A stretch of 64,000 nt of DNA from a bacterium (GCA_028277985.1 JANQFG010000289.1:102363-166362), one strand, 5' to 3'. Shown: positions 41,989 to 51,994, counted from the first letter of the stretch. Program-made: numbers and translations. The notes: generated by a model not told the origin, from the sequence alone.

Positions 41989-44799
41989 ATGAGAGCTGCA
42001 GCAGGAAGACTGCAAACCCTTTTCCTTGCGGCCGTGCTCGCTTTTGGATCGATTCCCCTTATGGGGGGCTCGGCCGAGGCAGAACCCCTTCTGAGCTGGG
42101 CGAATCGGTACAACTCACAGAGTCCCAGCAACGACGTGATCACCGACTTTGCGGTGGATGCAAGCGGAAACGCTTATGTAACGGGCCTGAGCGAACCGGG
42201 GGACGAAAACCGGACCTGGATGACGGCCAAGTTCGATCCCCAGGGCGTCCTTCTGTGGGAGGCCCACTACTACGCGCCGCTCACCGGGCACATAGAAGCC
42301 TCGGCGCTGGCGGTGGATGCCCAGGGCAACGTATACGTGACCGGTTCCTGCGAGGGAGCTTCCTGGAGAAACGAAATCACCACGATCAAGTATGATCCGA
42401 ACGGCAACGAGCTGTGGGCGGCCCGTTATCACGGGCTGCGGGAGGGCGCGGACAACAAGGGATATGCGCTAGTCCTGGACGATGCAGGCAACGCGTACGT
42501 TGCGGGTTACAGCGTCGATGACGCATCCGGAGGCTGGGACTATCGCAACACCACGATCAAGTACGACCCGAATGGAAACGAGATCTGGGTGTCCCACTAC
42601 GATGCGCCCAGCAGTAGCCCCAAGGTTGACATCGCGAAGGCGGTCGCCCTGGACGGCGCGGGCAATGTGATCGTGGCCGGTTATGTTGATCTTGGTCCCT
42701 ATGAGGACCTCACCACGGTCAAATATGATCCGGATGGGAATGAGCTCTGGGCGGTCCTTTACGCCGGGCCCGAAGACAGGGATGACCGGCCGAAGGACCT
42801 TGCAGCGGACGCATCCGGCAATGTGTACGTGTTGGCGGATACGGGTTTTCGCAATTCCACGATCAAGTACGACCCGGACGGAGACACCGTCTGGGTAGAG
42901 AGACACCCGGACCTGTGGGACGCGAACGCACTGGTCCTGGATCAGAACGAAAACGTCTACGTAGCCGGAACGATCCAGGCGGGTACCACGGACTATTTCG
43001 CTCTGGTGAAGTATGATTCCGGCGGGAATCTGGAATGGGAGGCGCTCTATGACGGCCCGGAGGACGATGAGGACTGGATCTCGGAGGATGAGGCGCACGA
43101 CGTGGTGCTCGATACCACGGGCCACCTGTACGTAACAGGCGGCAGCCGAAACGAAAACGGCGATCATGATTGTCTGACGGTCAAGGTTGACCCGGTCGGA
43201 GATATCCTCTGGGTAGGGCGCTACGACGGACCTTCCCACTCAACCGACATTGCGCATCACGTGGCCCTGGGCCCGGCAGAAAATCCCTATGTAGCAGGGT
43301 ATAGTCGGATGTCACCGAACTACCGCTACAATGATGACATCACGATGCTCAAGTACAACCCGGATGGGAACCAGCTATGGGCGACTCAGCACGACGGCCC
43401 GCCGGGCGAGGGAGAGGACACCGAGGACCGGGCGGTTTCCATCGTCGCGGACAATGGCGGCAACGCCTACGTCTGTGTGGCGGGAGAGAACCTGCAAGAG
43501 AACATCGATTATCGGACCATCAAGTACGACGCGGCAGGTAACGAGCTCTGGACCGCCAAATACCATGGCCCCGTGCATGGAACGGACGAACCCGTGGCAA
43601 TCCATGTGGATGCCCTCGGGAATGTGTACACATCCGGATCGAGCGAGGGGGACGGAACAGGCTGGGACTACGCCACGGTCAAGTACGATTCCGCAGGAAA
43701 CCAGGTCTGGGCAACAAGGTATGAGGGTAGCGCTTACGGCACGGGGACCAAAGCCTCCGACATGGTGGGGGACTCACTCGGGAACGTCTATGTGACCGGA
43801 TCGAGCGATACGGTCTCGTCCTCTCGAGACTATACTACAGTCAAGATTGACCCGAACGGAGATGTGCTGTGGGTGGCGATGTATGATGGCCCGACCAGCA
43901 ATACAGACGAGGCAGCAGCCGTCGCCGCAGACGAGGCAGGAAACGTCTACGTTACGGGCAGGAGCCATGATGGAGATTACGGCTATGTGACGATCAAATA
44001 CGACCCGGCCGGACACGAGCTCTGGGCGGCAAGATATGCAGGAAGCTCCTGCGAGGCATCCTCCGTGGCCGTGGACTCCTCCGGGGGTGTTTATGTGACC
44101 GGTTCCTGCACCGGAATCGGCATGGACTACGTCACGGTGAAATACGATGACCAGGGCAACCAGCTCTGGGTAAAATCCTTGAACGGGCCGGGCAACGGTG
44201 ACGACCTGGCTCGCGACCTCGCGCTGACGAGTGCGGGCGAAGTTCTCGTGACCGGGGAGAGCCTGGGCGACGGCACATGGGCCGACGTGGCTACCGTCAA
44301 GTTCAGCACGGACGGCGCCACGCTCTGGATTGCCAGGTACAATATGTTCGTGAATACCTGGGATACAGGAACCGCGGTTGTCGCGGACGATGAGGGAAAT
44401 GCGTATGTGACCGGAATATCGGAGGGGCTGACCGGCCACAAGGACTATGTGACCATCAAGCACGCCGCCTCCACGGGGAACCGGGTCTGGGTGATGCGTC
44501 ACGACGAAGATAACGACGATGAAGCCGTTGCTCTGGCACTGGGCCCCGGAAACAGCATCTTCGTGACAGGAACCGTTGGGGTGGACGAGCATAACCCTGC
44601 CATTGTCACGCTCAAGTACCAGGATGAAGATGAAGAGCCGTCCTGGGGTGTCGCCTCCTCTGCGATGCCGGAGGTCTCGGGAGCGAATGCCCCCCTCCCG
44701 GCCGGGCTCCTGGCGCACCTGTTGGTTATCTTTCCTGCCCTTCTTGGCACGGCGGTCTGGCTGCGGCTGCGGCGTGTCAGAACAGCCACTGTAACATGA
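41989..44799 (+). CDS. Secreted SBBP beta-propeller protein 5 with C-terminal membrane anchor
   Basis: A 936-residue protein with a signal peptide (AGRLQTLFLAAVLAFGSIPLM, cut near SAEAE) and SBBP repeats throughout (GNVYVTGSSDTVSSSRDYTTVK and similar). MopE motifs are absent. The C-terminus is WGVASSAMPEVSG, a spacer, a transmembrane segment (LLAHLLVIFPALLGTAVWL) and RLRRVR, the layout of a C-terminal sorting signal of the CTERM kind. It overlaps the frame of, and is followed by, a paralogue with the same end. Confidence 0.9.
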   Translation: MRAAAGRLQTLFLAAVLAFGSIPLMGGSAEAEPLLSWANRYNSQSPSNDVITDFAVDASGNAYVTGLSEPGDENRTWMTAKFDPQGVLLWEAHYYAPLTGHIEASALAVDAQGNVYVTGSCEGASWRNEITTIKYDPNGNELWAARYHGLREGADNKGYALVLDDAGNAYVAGYSVDDASGGWDYRNTTIKYDPNGNEIWVSHYDAPSSSPKVDIAKAVALDGAGNVIVAGYVDLGPYEDLTTVKYDPDGNELWAVLYAGPEDRDDRPKDLAADASGNVYVLADTGFRNSTIKYDPDGDTVWVERHPDLWDANALVLDQNENVYVAGTIQAGTTDYFALVKYDSGGNLEWEALYDGPEDDEDWISEDEAHDVVLDTTGHLYVTGGSRNENGDHDCLTVKVDPVGDILWVGRYDGPSHSTDIAHHVALGPAENPYVAGYSRMSPNYRYNDDITMLKYNPDGNQLWATQHDGPPGEGEDTEDRAVSIVADNGGNAYVCVAGENLQENIDYRTIKYDAAGNELWTAKYHGPVHGTDEPVAIHVDALGNVYTSGSSEGDGTGWDYATVKYDSAGNQVWATRYEGSAYGTGTKASDMVGDSLGNVYVTGSSDTVSSSRDYTTVKIDPNGDVLWVAMYDGPTSNTDEAAAVAADEAGNVYVTGRSHDGDYGYVTIKYDPAGHELWAARYAGSSCEASSVAVDSSGGVYVTGSCTGIGMDYVTVKYDDQGNQLWVKSLNGPGNGDDLARDLALTSAGEVLVTGESLGDGTWADVATVKFSTDGATLWIARYNMFVNTWDTGTAVVADDEGNAYVTGISEGLTGHKDYVTIKHAASTGNRVWVMRHDEDNDDEAVALALGPGNSIFVTGTVGVDEHNPAIVTLKYQDEDEEPSWGVASSAMPEVSGANAPLPAGLLAHLLVIFPALLGTAVWLRLRRVRTATVT

Positions 44800-44840
44800 C
44801 CGGAGCTGGGCAGTATCTTCTCCTTTACAGGAGGCATTTC

Positions 44841-47636
44841 ATGCAGGAGTCGAAACGCGGGTTGTTTCTCCTCTCCCTGGCCGTGCTCATTCCTGGGCTG
44901 CTTGTACTCACGGCGGGATCCGCCGAGGCATTCCCTCAGGTCGATTGGGCGATCCAATACAACTCCCCCTACCCGAGCGCGGATTGGGTCAGCGACCTCG
45001 TCGTGGATGCAGATGGCAACGCCTACTTCACTGGTTCTGTCACCCCCGGCAGTGACCGTAACTGGGTGACGGTCAAACTCGACATCCAGGGCAACCTGCT
45101 CTGGGAGGCCCATTATGATCTGCCCGGATCCGGACAGGAAGATCCCACCGACCTTTCTGTGGATGCCCAGGGCAATGTATACGTTGCGGGCTCTACCCGA
45201 GACTACCAGAGAAGGTACATGACAACCATCAAGTACAGCCCCGACGGGAACGAGTTGTGGGTTGCCCAGTACTACGGTCATGCGGAATGCACAGACAATG
45301 TAGCTTATGGGCTCGTGGTGGACGACGGTGGCAATGTGTACGTTACGGGATTCAGTTGCCAGGGTATCGGTGACTTCTCCTATACGACGATCAAGTATGA
45401 TCCGGAGGGAACGGAGATCTGGGTGGCCCTGTATGATGGGCCTAACGAATACTATCACTGGGATGTCGCAACGGAGATCGCGCTGGACCCATGGGGAAAC
45501 GTTATCGTCACGGGCCGTAGCAATGCGGCCACGGCCCTGGTCAACACCTACGACTTTGCCACGGTCAAGTACGATCCGGACGGAAATGAACTCTGGGTAG
45601 CCCGGTACGACGGGCCCGAGAACGGATCGGACTCGCCTACGGATCTGGCAGTGGATGAGCTCGGCAACGTGTACGTGACGGGAGATACAGAGACGACAAC
45701 CGAACGGTCTTCCACCATCAAGTATGACACGGACGGCAACACCCTCTGGGTCGCGAGGCACCCAAACCTGGTGGAGGCGAACGCCCTCGCGCTGGGCCCG
45801 GCAGGCAGCGTGTATGTGGCGGGCACAATCATCTACGAGAACCCGACCGACTATCTGGCGGCTGTGAAATATGACTCAGATGGAACTCAGCTCTGGGTAG
45901 CCCAATACAAACCATCGGATCCATCCCTTGACTATGGAAAGGATGTTGCATACGACATCGTGGTTGACGGTACGGACCATATCTACGTGACCGGATACAG
46001 CCGGGAGGATGGCAGCCTTCGCTATGGTTGTGTGACGCTCAAAGTCGACCCCGACGGTAACAATCTCTGGGTGAGGCAGTACAACGGTCCTGCGAACAAC
46101 TCGGAATCGGGGCGCGTTGTGTCCCTGGGGCCGACAGGAAACCCCTATGTGGCAGGAGTGGTCCGGGTTTCGTCCAATCCCGGCAGCACCACGGATATTG
46201 CGACAATCAAGTATGACCCGGCAGGAAACGAGCTCTGGGCCACGGAATACGACGGTCCTCCGGGAGTCGGGGTGGGGGGAAAAGCAGCCTGGGACACCGC
46301 CGCATCCGTCGTCACGGATGAAGATGGGAATGTGTACGTCTGTGGAGTTGCACAAATCCCAAATGAGAACAAGAATTTTCTCACTCTCAAGTACGACACC
46401 GCCGGTAACGAGCTCTGGAGCGCAGGATACGATGGCACGGAACATGAAGCAGACGAAGCGGTCTCGCTCCACGTGGATGGCCTCGGGAATGTCTATGTCG
46501 CCGGCTCGATCGAGGTAGGCAGGGAGGACTGGGATTTCGCGACCGTGAAATACGACGCCGAAGGGAATCCGCTCTGGGTCGCGCGCTACGACGGGAGCAC
46601 GGCTGGGACGGACAGTAGGGCCTCCGATATGACTGTGGACCTCCATGGGAATGTCTACGTGACCGGCACGACCCAGACTCCCTCGACAGAGAACGACTTC
46701 ACTACCATCAAATACGACCCGGATGGGAACACCGAGTGGGTAGCAACTTACGACAACTACTCGGACCGTGTCGAGGGGCCCGTGGCCCTGGTCGCCGACG
46801 AAGCGGGACACGTCTATCTCACCGGCCAGAACTATCTCGGCGATGTCACGACGATCAAGTACGATGCGGATGGCAATGACCTTTGGGTGCAGGGGTTTGG
46901 AGGAATCAGTCCCTGCAAACCGTCGGCCCTTGCCCTGGACCGGTTCGGGAACGTGCACGTGACCGGGTCCTGCTCCGGGGACTACGTCACGCTGAAATAC
47001 AATAGCGACGGCACCTTACTCTGGTGGAGTGACTACAACGGCCCCGGCGACGGCGAGGACATTGCCCGCGACCTCGTAGTGACCGACTCGGGACAGGTGT
47101 ATGTGACCGGCGAGAGCCATGGCGACGGCACATGGGCCGACGTGGCCACCGTGAAGTACAGTGAGGATGGATTTCGGCTCTGGGTGAAGAGGTACAACTA
47201 CTTCCAACACTCATGGGACGGTGGCATCTCAATTGCCGCCGACAATGAGGGGCACATCTACGTTTCCGGGAAATCGGAGGGTTTGAACACGGGCAAAGAT
47301 TTCGTGACGATCAAGTATGCTCACACCGGACGCCGGCTCTGGGCGACACGGTACGACCTCACCGATCAGGATATACCCGTTGGGCTGGCTCTGGGCTCAG
47401 AGAATAGTATCATCGTCACGGGCACTGTGGAAGGAGATATCGGGCGTGGGGACATCTTCACGATAAAGTACGTGGATACGGACGACCTGACATCCTGGGG
47501 CGTCGCCTCTTCCGCGATGCCGGAGGTCTCGGGAGGGAGCGCCGCCAACTCGGCAGGGCTCTGGCTTCACCTGTTGTGGGTCTTCCTTCCCCTTCTCGTT
47601 ACGACGATCTGGCTCCGGCGAAGGCGAGTCCGGTAA
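44841..47636 (+). CDS. Secreted SBBP beta-propeller protein 6 with C-terminal membrane anchor
   Basis: A 931-residue paralogue of protein 5. The ATG at 44841 has AGGAGG seven bases upstream and a good signal peptide (KRGLFLLSLAVLIPGLLVLTAGSAEAF). SBBP units fill the chain. The end is WGVASSAMPEVSGGS, hydrophobic LWLHLLWVFLPLLVTTIWL and RRRRVR. It lies 41 bases after protein 5 and is probably cotranscribed with it. Confidence 0.9.
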   Translation: MQESKRGLFLLSLAVLIPGLLVLTAGSAEAFPQVDWAIQYNSPYPSADWVSDLVVDADGNAYFTGSVTPGSDRNWVTVKLDIQGNLLWEAHYDLPGSGQEDPTDLSVDAQGNVYVAGSTRDYQRRYMTTIKYSPDGNELWVAQYYGHAECTDNVAYGLVVDDGGNVYVTGFSCQGIGDFSYTTIKYDPEGTEIWVALYDGPNEYYHWDVATEIALDPWGNVIVTGRSNAATALVNTYDFATVKYDPDGNELWVARYDGPENGSDSPTDLAVDELGNVYVTGDTETTTERSSTIKYDTDGNTLWVARHPNLVEANALALGPAGSVYVAGTIIYENPTDYLAAVKYDSDGTQLWVAQYKPSDPSLDYGKDVAYDIVVDGTDHIYVTGYSREDGSLRYGCVTLKVDPDGNNLWVRQYNGPANNSESGRVVSLGPTGNPYVAGVVRVSSNPGSTTDIATIKYDPAGNELWATEYDGPPGVGVGGKAAWDTAASVVTDEDGNVYVCGVAQIPNENKNFLTLKYDTAGNELWSAGYDGTEHEADEAVSLHVDGLGNVYVAGSIEVGREDWDFATVKYDAEGNPLWVARYDGSTAGTDSRASDMTVDLHGNVYVTGTTQTPSTENDFTTIKYDPDGNTEWVATYDNYSDRVEGPVALVADEAGHVYLTGQNYLGDVTTIKYDADGNDLWVQGFGGISPCKPSALALDRFGNVHVTGSCSGDYVTLKYNSDGTLLWWSDYNGPGDGEDIARDLVVTDSGQVYVTGESHGDGTWADVATVKYSEDGFRLWVKRYNYFQHSWDGGISIAADNEGHIYVSGKSEGLNTGKDFVTIKYAHTGRRLWATRYDLTDQDIPVGLALGSENSIIVTGTVEGDIGRGDIFTIKYVDTDDLTSWGVASSAMPEVSGGSAANSAGLWLHLLWVFLPLLVTTIWLRRRRVR

Positions 47637-47654
47637 TCAGTGGAGGGGGTGCGA

Positions 47655-49037
47655 TCAATTCCGGCTGAATTTGGCCTTCTCGATCTGCCGAACCCGGCGC
47701 TTTGCGTCGGCCAGGTCCTTCTCCGGGCAGTTCACTTCGAGCCAATCCATGAGGACCTGAATGCCCGCCAGGTAGGCTGTAACCTCCATCAATCCGTAGA
47801 TCTCGACATCCCCTGAATTGTACTCTTCTTCAAATTTATCGAATTGCTTCTGGTGCGTTTTCTCGTGTTTCTCGATCGATTCGTAAATGACACTGGGCTT
47901 GCATTCCCTGGCCAGCCGCTCCTTCAGTTCCTCTAACCCTTTCGCTTCTCCGGAGGCCCCGTCCACGGATGCATCGGTATCCGTCAACTCGCCCTTGGGC
48001 GGCTCCTTTCCGTGTAGAATCCGGTACACTTGTCGATCCACCAGTTGTTCGTATGTCTTGATCCTCCGCTCAGTGTTCCTTATGTCTTCGACCTGTTCCT
48101 GGATATCAGCATCCACGAACGCTTCGGCCCAGGCCAGGTCTTCCAAGAGCCGCTGGTAGGCGTCTTCGCACGGATCTTTTTCCGCGAACTCCCACGTGGA
48201 AATGGTCTTTTCCTCGTAGCCCCCTTTGACCTTCGACTTTGTTTCAATCAACTCAACTCTGCCTTCCAGGACAGGGCCCGATACGACACCTTCACCGGCA
48301 ACGCCAGCAGGCAACGGAAGGAGGGGCAGCGACTGGTGCGTAACCGTCACCCTGTCCCCACCCGGCTTGAGCGACTCGATGGATTTGCTGAGCGGTTGCG
48401 GCCCCTTGGCGGGTCGAATATGGTGCTCCTTCCGCGTCGTCTTCCCGTTACACGCGTTGTAGTCTTCGTAGATGTGGTCCTGGAGGTGCCGGACCATGGG
48501 AAAGCTCTTTGCACTCAGAAGGTATGCACCTCCCGGCATCAGCATGAGCGTGACGGTCGTCGTATCTTCGAGGGGCTTGCCCCCAGCAAGCGAGGTATGC
48601 ATCTTCTCGCTTCGGAAACTCTTGTTGCCGGGGGTCTTGATGATCCGTTCGAAGTGCTTTTCCTGGTACAGGGGGTTGTGGCCTTCCGCCTCTTTCGGCA
48701 GGCCGCAATCGGTTGAAGCGGCCTGAAAGCGCATGCTCTTCTCGACAAAATCCACCAGAGTTCTTTCCGCGGAATAGACCTTGAGCAGCGGGCCCGCGCC
48801 GCAGGCTTTTATGACCGTAACATCGTCCACTCTGCATGTCTCCAAGGCGACGGAGATATTCCCGCCTTCGCTCTTGTCCTCCTTGTGCTCGGCAGAGGCC
48901 TGTCGAGAAATCACGACCGTCCCGTCCCATATGGTAACTCCCGGCGGCTTCGCTCCCTGGGCCGAAAGCGAAGACCACGCGGTTACCACGACCAGAAACG
49001 TAATGGAGGCGGTCATAGAAACTCTGAAAGGCAGCAT
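47655..49037 (-). CDS. Secreted protein of unknown function
   Basis: A 460-residue protein starting at the ATG at 49037, with a signal peptide (MLPFRVSMTASITFLVVVTAWSS, cut near SAQG). The N-terminal half is beta-like; the C-terminal half is charged and helical (LEDLAWAEAFVDADIQEQVEDIRNTERRIKTYEQL). Near the end, SIEKHEKTHQKQFDKFEEEY and VEIYGLMEVTAYLAGIQ include an HEKTH with a downstream Glu, reminiscent of but not proving a zinc protease site. No family recognised. It follows the OmpA-type gene by 48 bases on the same strand. Confidence 0.75.
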   Translation of the reverse strand: MLPFRVSMTASITFLVVVTAWSSLSAQGAKPPGVTIWDGTVVISRQASAEHKEDKSEGGNISVALETCRVDDVTVIKACGAGPLLKVYSAERTLVDFVEKSMRFQAASTDCGLPKEAEGHNPLYQEKHFERIIKTPGNKSFRSEKMHTSLAGGKPLEDTTTVTLMLMPGGAYLLSAKSFPMVRHLQDHIYEDYNACNGKTTRKEHHIRPAKGPQPLSKSIESLKPGGDRVTVTHQSLPLLPLPAGVAGEGVVSGPVLEGRVELIETKSKVKGGYEEKTISTWEFAEKDPCEDAYQRLLEDLAWAEAFVDADIQEQVEDIRNTERRIKTYEQLVDRQVYRILHGKEPPKGELTDTDASVDGASGEAKGLEELKERLARECKPSVIYESIEKHEKTHQKQFDKFEEEYNSGDVEIYGLMEVTAYLAGIQVLMDWLEVNCPEKDLADAKRRVRQIEKAKFSRN

Positions 49038-49085
49038 CTTGTTCTCCCTCAGCGCCAACTTCCCCGGGCAGGGGCTCGCCCTTCC

Positions 49086-49928
49086 CTACTGCTCTACCAA
49101 CTCGACTCTTCGGTTCTTGGCCCGACCGTCTTCGGAGCGGTTCGAAGTGGACGGCACCAGCGGGCCCACTCCGTATGGTTTGAGGCGGTCCGCTGCGACG
49201 GAAAATCGTGAGACAAGTACCTGGACGACGGCTTCAGCCCGTTTCTGCGAGAGGTTCATATTGTAATCGAAGGCTCCTACGCTATCCGTGTGGCCGACCA
49301 CATAGATCTTGAGGCCCGTCTGGTTCGTCAGGAGCTTGACGATCTCTTCCAGGGCCGGATCCGACTCCGGTTTGACCACTGCTTTTCCCGTGTCGAAGTA
49401 GATACCGTAGACAGCGACCTTGCCCGTCAGGCTGATCTCCTTGAACAGGGCCTCCGCGTCGGCCACGATGACCTGCTCCATCGCTTGCTCTTCAATGATG
49501 TTCAGGCCGATCCCCTGGCCCCCGTTCCAGGGCGAGACGTGAACCCAGGTTACCTTCCCCCCCTTGTCCAACTTCATGTAGATGTTGGATCTATCCTCGT
49601 AGAGGACGACACCACCGATCTTCTTGAAGGCCTCGCGGTAGTTCCTGATGATGAATGCTTCGGTCTTGTACTGCGTGCCTTCTTTGAAGTAGTAGTTGAT
49701 ATAGTATTTGTGACCTTCCACGGTCATGTAGCCGCCGTCACTACCCACGAAGCTGTCGTATGCGTCGAAGTCCTGCTCCTTGTACTGGTCTATGTAGTAG
49801 TCGGGCATTCGGTTGAACAGCGGGTGATCCCTGCTGCCCTCCACGTCCTGGGAGGCACACACCGCAGGCAAGGCAATCAGGATGGTTCCCAGAAAACAGG
49901 CAACGGCAAGCCCTCGTGGTGTTTTCAT
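49086..49928 (-). CDS. OmpA-family outer membrane/peptidoglycan-binding protein
   Basis: A 280-residue protein from the ATG at 49928 (GGAGAAG upstream) with a signal peptide (GLAVACFLGTILIALPAVCA). Residues ~20-150 form an unknown beta-like region (YMTVEGHKYYINYYFKEG). The last ~115 residues are an OmpA C-terminal domain: VAVYGIYFDTGKAVVKPES, IYVVGHTDSVGAFDYNMNLSQKRAEAVV and the closing AKNRRVEL, which bind meso-DAP peptidoglycan. The same layout (N-terminal DUF with OmpA domain) is common in Gram-negative bacteria. A promoter with a perfect dyad lies upstream. Confidence 0.92.
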   Translation of the reverse strand: MKTPRGLAVACFLGTILIALPAVCASQDVEGSRDHPLFNRMPDYYIDQYKEQDFDAYDSFVGSDGGYMTVEGHKYYINYYFKEGTQYKTEAFIIRNYREAFKKIGGVVLYEDRSNIYMKLDKGGKVTWVHVSPWNGGQGIGLNIIEEQAMEQVIVADAEALFKEISLTGKVAVYGIYFDTGKAVVKPESDPALEEIVKLLTNQTGLKIYVVGHTDSVGAFDYNMNLSQKRAEAVVQVLVSRFSVAADRLKPYGVGPLVPSTSNRSEDGRAKNRRVELVEQ

Positions 49929-49987
49929 ACTCTTCTCCTGCGTGGTATACGAGCCGACAATCACTCCTTCGCACCCAGCCCCCAACG

Positions 49988-50018
49988 TCTATATAAGCGT
50001 GTGTTTGTTGTCAACAAA
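49988..50018 (-). promoter_or_regulatory. Promoter with operator-like dyad before the OmpA-type gene
   Basis: On the minus strand TTGACA (50014-50009) and TATAGA (49993-49988) are 15 bases apart. The -35 lies inside TTTGTTGTCAACAAA (50004-50018), a perfect 7-bp inverted repeat around one base, followed by an A-run on the + strand. It may be an operator; the hairpin with T-run could also end the upstream GH20-like transcript. Confidence 0.5.
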
Positions 50019-50077
50019 AAAAGATCAGGACGTAGTTGTTGCCGGGGATTCTAAAGGAAGGCATATTGAAGGGCCTG

Positions 50078-51814
50078 CTAGTCGAGGTGCTCTGCGTTCC
50101 AGAAGAGGTGGGCCGAGGTGCGCATGTAGGTGTTCACCGTTTCTTCGAAGACCGGGTCTGTCATATCGGTGCATGCGGTGGGATAGACCCAGTTCAGGCC
50201 GATCCCCCCCTTCTGGAGCGGGTCCTGCAGAGAGAACCACCAGTCGAAGTCCGCCGGCGTTCCGTTCCCCCACAGGGTCAGAGAGACCTCCAGGTCCCTG
50301 TCCAGAATCTGAACGATCCTGTTCTTTGCAAGCTCCGAGATGGGCGTGTAGTAATCCCAGACGGCGACGTGCATGTCCGGGTACAAGTGTCCCTGGTTGA
50401 TAAACCAGTCCGTGGCGGTCCAGCAGTCGAACCATACGACCATTTTGATATTGTTCGAGGTGATCAACGAGTAGGTATTGTCCACCCAGTTCAGGTGATA
50501 GTCGATGGGCCGGGGCCCGAAGGTGAAATCCTCATCCATGCCTGCATGGAAATACCGCAGGGGCTGCACCCCGTCGTAGGCCTGGATGATTTCCTGTACG
50601 AGAGCCGAGTAGATAGCCCAATGCTCGGCATAGTGTGAGACCGCGTATTCCTCGGTGTATTCTATCGGCTCCTCCACGGTCGCGATCCAGCCGTTGTGGG
50701 CCGCGGAGCCGTTGATCAGAGGAATCGTCTCGAGGCCGTAATCGTTCGCCTCCCGTACGAGGTCCAGATAGTCCGAAACCGAGATTGCTACATTCTGGGG
50801 CTGGGGAAGATTCTGCCACGCAACCACATCCCCCATCTTCAGAATGGCTATGTTGTAGCGCAGCTCGCTCATGATGTGAAGGTATTCGTAGGCCGAGCCG
50901 AGCGAAAAGGGGATGTCCATGTACTTGTAACCATCCGTGATCCCCTGCTGGACCTGCGGGTGAGGGAAATAGTAGTGCACCAGGATAACCAGGAACATCC
51001 GCTGCTCCATGTCCGGATAGTCACGTGCCGTGACGGCAGGCAATTCGTGTAAAGGATTCCCGGGGATCATGCCCCGAATGTACTGCTTCAAGGCCTGGGC
51101 CCCATAGAGGGAGCCGGGATCACCCCTTCCGGCCACGAGGATTTGGGACGGAGCGATCTTGATCGCGAAATTCTCCGCCGGCAGGGGCCCCTCATCCGGA
51201 ATCGTCAGGCTGTGTGTGTCGAGGAGGGGCTGTACGGCCGGGTTCGAGGTCGGAGTGCCCACGACAATGGAGTTCTCCGGAGGATCGCCCTCGGTGTAAG
51301 GACGGACGGTCAGGTCCAGGCCGCAGGAGGCGGAGATCTGGTCCTTGAGAATCTGGCCGGCAGTGTCATCCGTGTCCGATGAGTTTTCGGGCAGGATGAT
51401 CAGTGTGTCCTGATCCAGTGTGAAGGACTCGCCCGTCTGTTGCGTGAGTTCCTTGGTCGGAGGGAAGATGGGAGAATACTCGCACGTCTGGTAGATGCAG
51501 AGCAGGTCCTCGTGGCACTGGGCCCCACCCTCGCTGCAGCCTTCACCCTGCAGATTCCCCCCAAAACGCTCGCATTGCGTGTCGTTCACGCAGGAACCCG
51601 CGAAATTGCACTCCGCCTCTGACCGGCAGCACTCTCCGGGCAGGTTCCCGCCTTCCCGGATGCACAGGTTGTCGATACAGTCCAGGCCTTGCGAGCACAG
51701 GTTGATCGGATCCACGTGGATGTCGAGGCACTCGTCACAGACCTCGGCACACCCTCCACAGATCCACAGGGCGGCCGCAAGAACAGCACCAACGAATGGT
51801 CCGGGTTTGCACAT
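50078..51814 (-). CDS. GH20-like glycoside hydrolase lipoprotein with Cys-rich N-terminus
   Basis: A 578-residue protein with a signal peptide ending in the lipobox ICGGC. Residues ~25-112 are Cys-rich (CDECLDIHVDPINLCSQGLDC; CCRSEAECN; CERFGGNLQGEGC). Next comes a GH20b-like domain (SIVVGTPTSNPAVQPLL; LYGAQALKQYI), then a TIM-barrel part with VTARDYPDMEQRMF and FHAGMDEDF, which matches the HxGGDE acid pair of beta-N-acetylhexosaminidases except for Met in place of one Gly. A hexosaminidase acting on chitin- or peptidoglycan-like sugars is plausible; the changed motif leaves this open. Confidence 0.78.
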   Translation of the reverse strand: MCKPGPFVGAVLAAALWICGGCAEVCDECLDIHVDPINLCSQGLDCIDNLCIREGGNLPGECCRSEAECNFAGSCVNDTQCERFGGNLQGEGCSEGGAQCHEDLLCIYQTCEYSPIFPPTKELTQQTGESFTLDQDTLIILPENSSDTDDTAGQILKDQISASCGLDLTVRPYTEGDPPENSIVVGTPTSNPAVQPLLDTHSLTIPDEGPLPAENFAIKIAPSQILVAGRGDPGSLYGAQALKQYIRGMIPGNPLHELPAVTARDYPDMEQRMFLVILVHYYFPHPQVQQGITDGYKYMDIPFSLGSAYEYLHIMSELRYNIAILKMGDVVAWQNLPQPQNVAISVSDYLDLVREANDYGLETIPLINGSAAHNGWIATVEEPIEYTEEYAVSHYAEHWAIYSALVQEIIQAYDGVQPLRYFHAGMDEDFTFGPRPIDYHLNWVDNTYSLITSNNIKMVVWFDCWTATDWFINQGHLYPDMHVAVWDYYTPISELAKNRIVQILDRDLEVSLTLWGNGTPADFDWWFSLQDPLQKGGIGLNWVYPTACTDMTDPVFEETVNTYMRTSAHLFWNAEHLD

Positions 51815-51947
51815 GAGGCCCTCTACAGAAGGTCGGCGGGGTCGAGTGCACCCATCTTTTCGTTTCCAGAAATATAACCCTATTATCTCGTATTGAATTG
51901 AAGGTGATTATACTCATGCATTCACGAAAGGGTCAAGACCTTTTTGC

Positions 51948-51994
51948 TTGACTTTTTTGTATAGGTACTATACAAAAATGGATAGCACCTATAC
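51948..51994 (+). promoter_or_regulatory. MarR-type promoter/operator before the flavoprotein operon
   Basis: TTGACT (51948-51953), 15-base spacer and TATACA (51969-51974). The dyad GTATAGGTACTATAC (51959-51973) overlaps the -10, and GTATAGGT pairs again with ACCTATAC at 51987-51994. The block is almost the same as the reverse complement of 61301-61347 in front of the marR gene. Confidence 0.75.

Noticed and set aside
47830..48000. HEKTH in the protein at 47655-49037 as a proven zinc protease site
   Set aside because: The motif is HExxH-like but its surroundings match no protease family I know; kept only as a remark.
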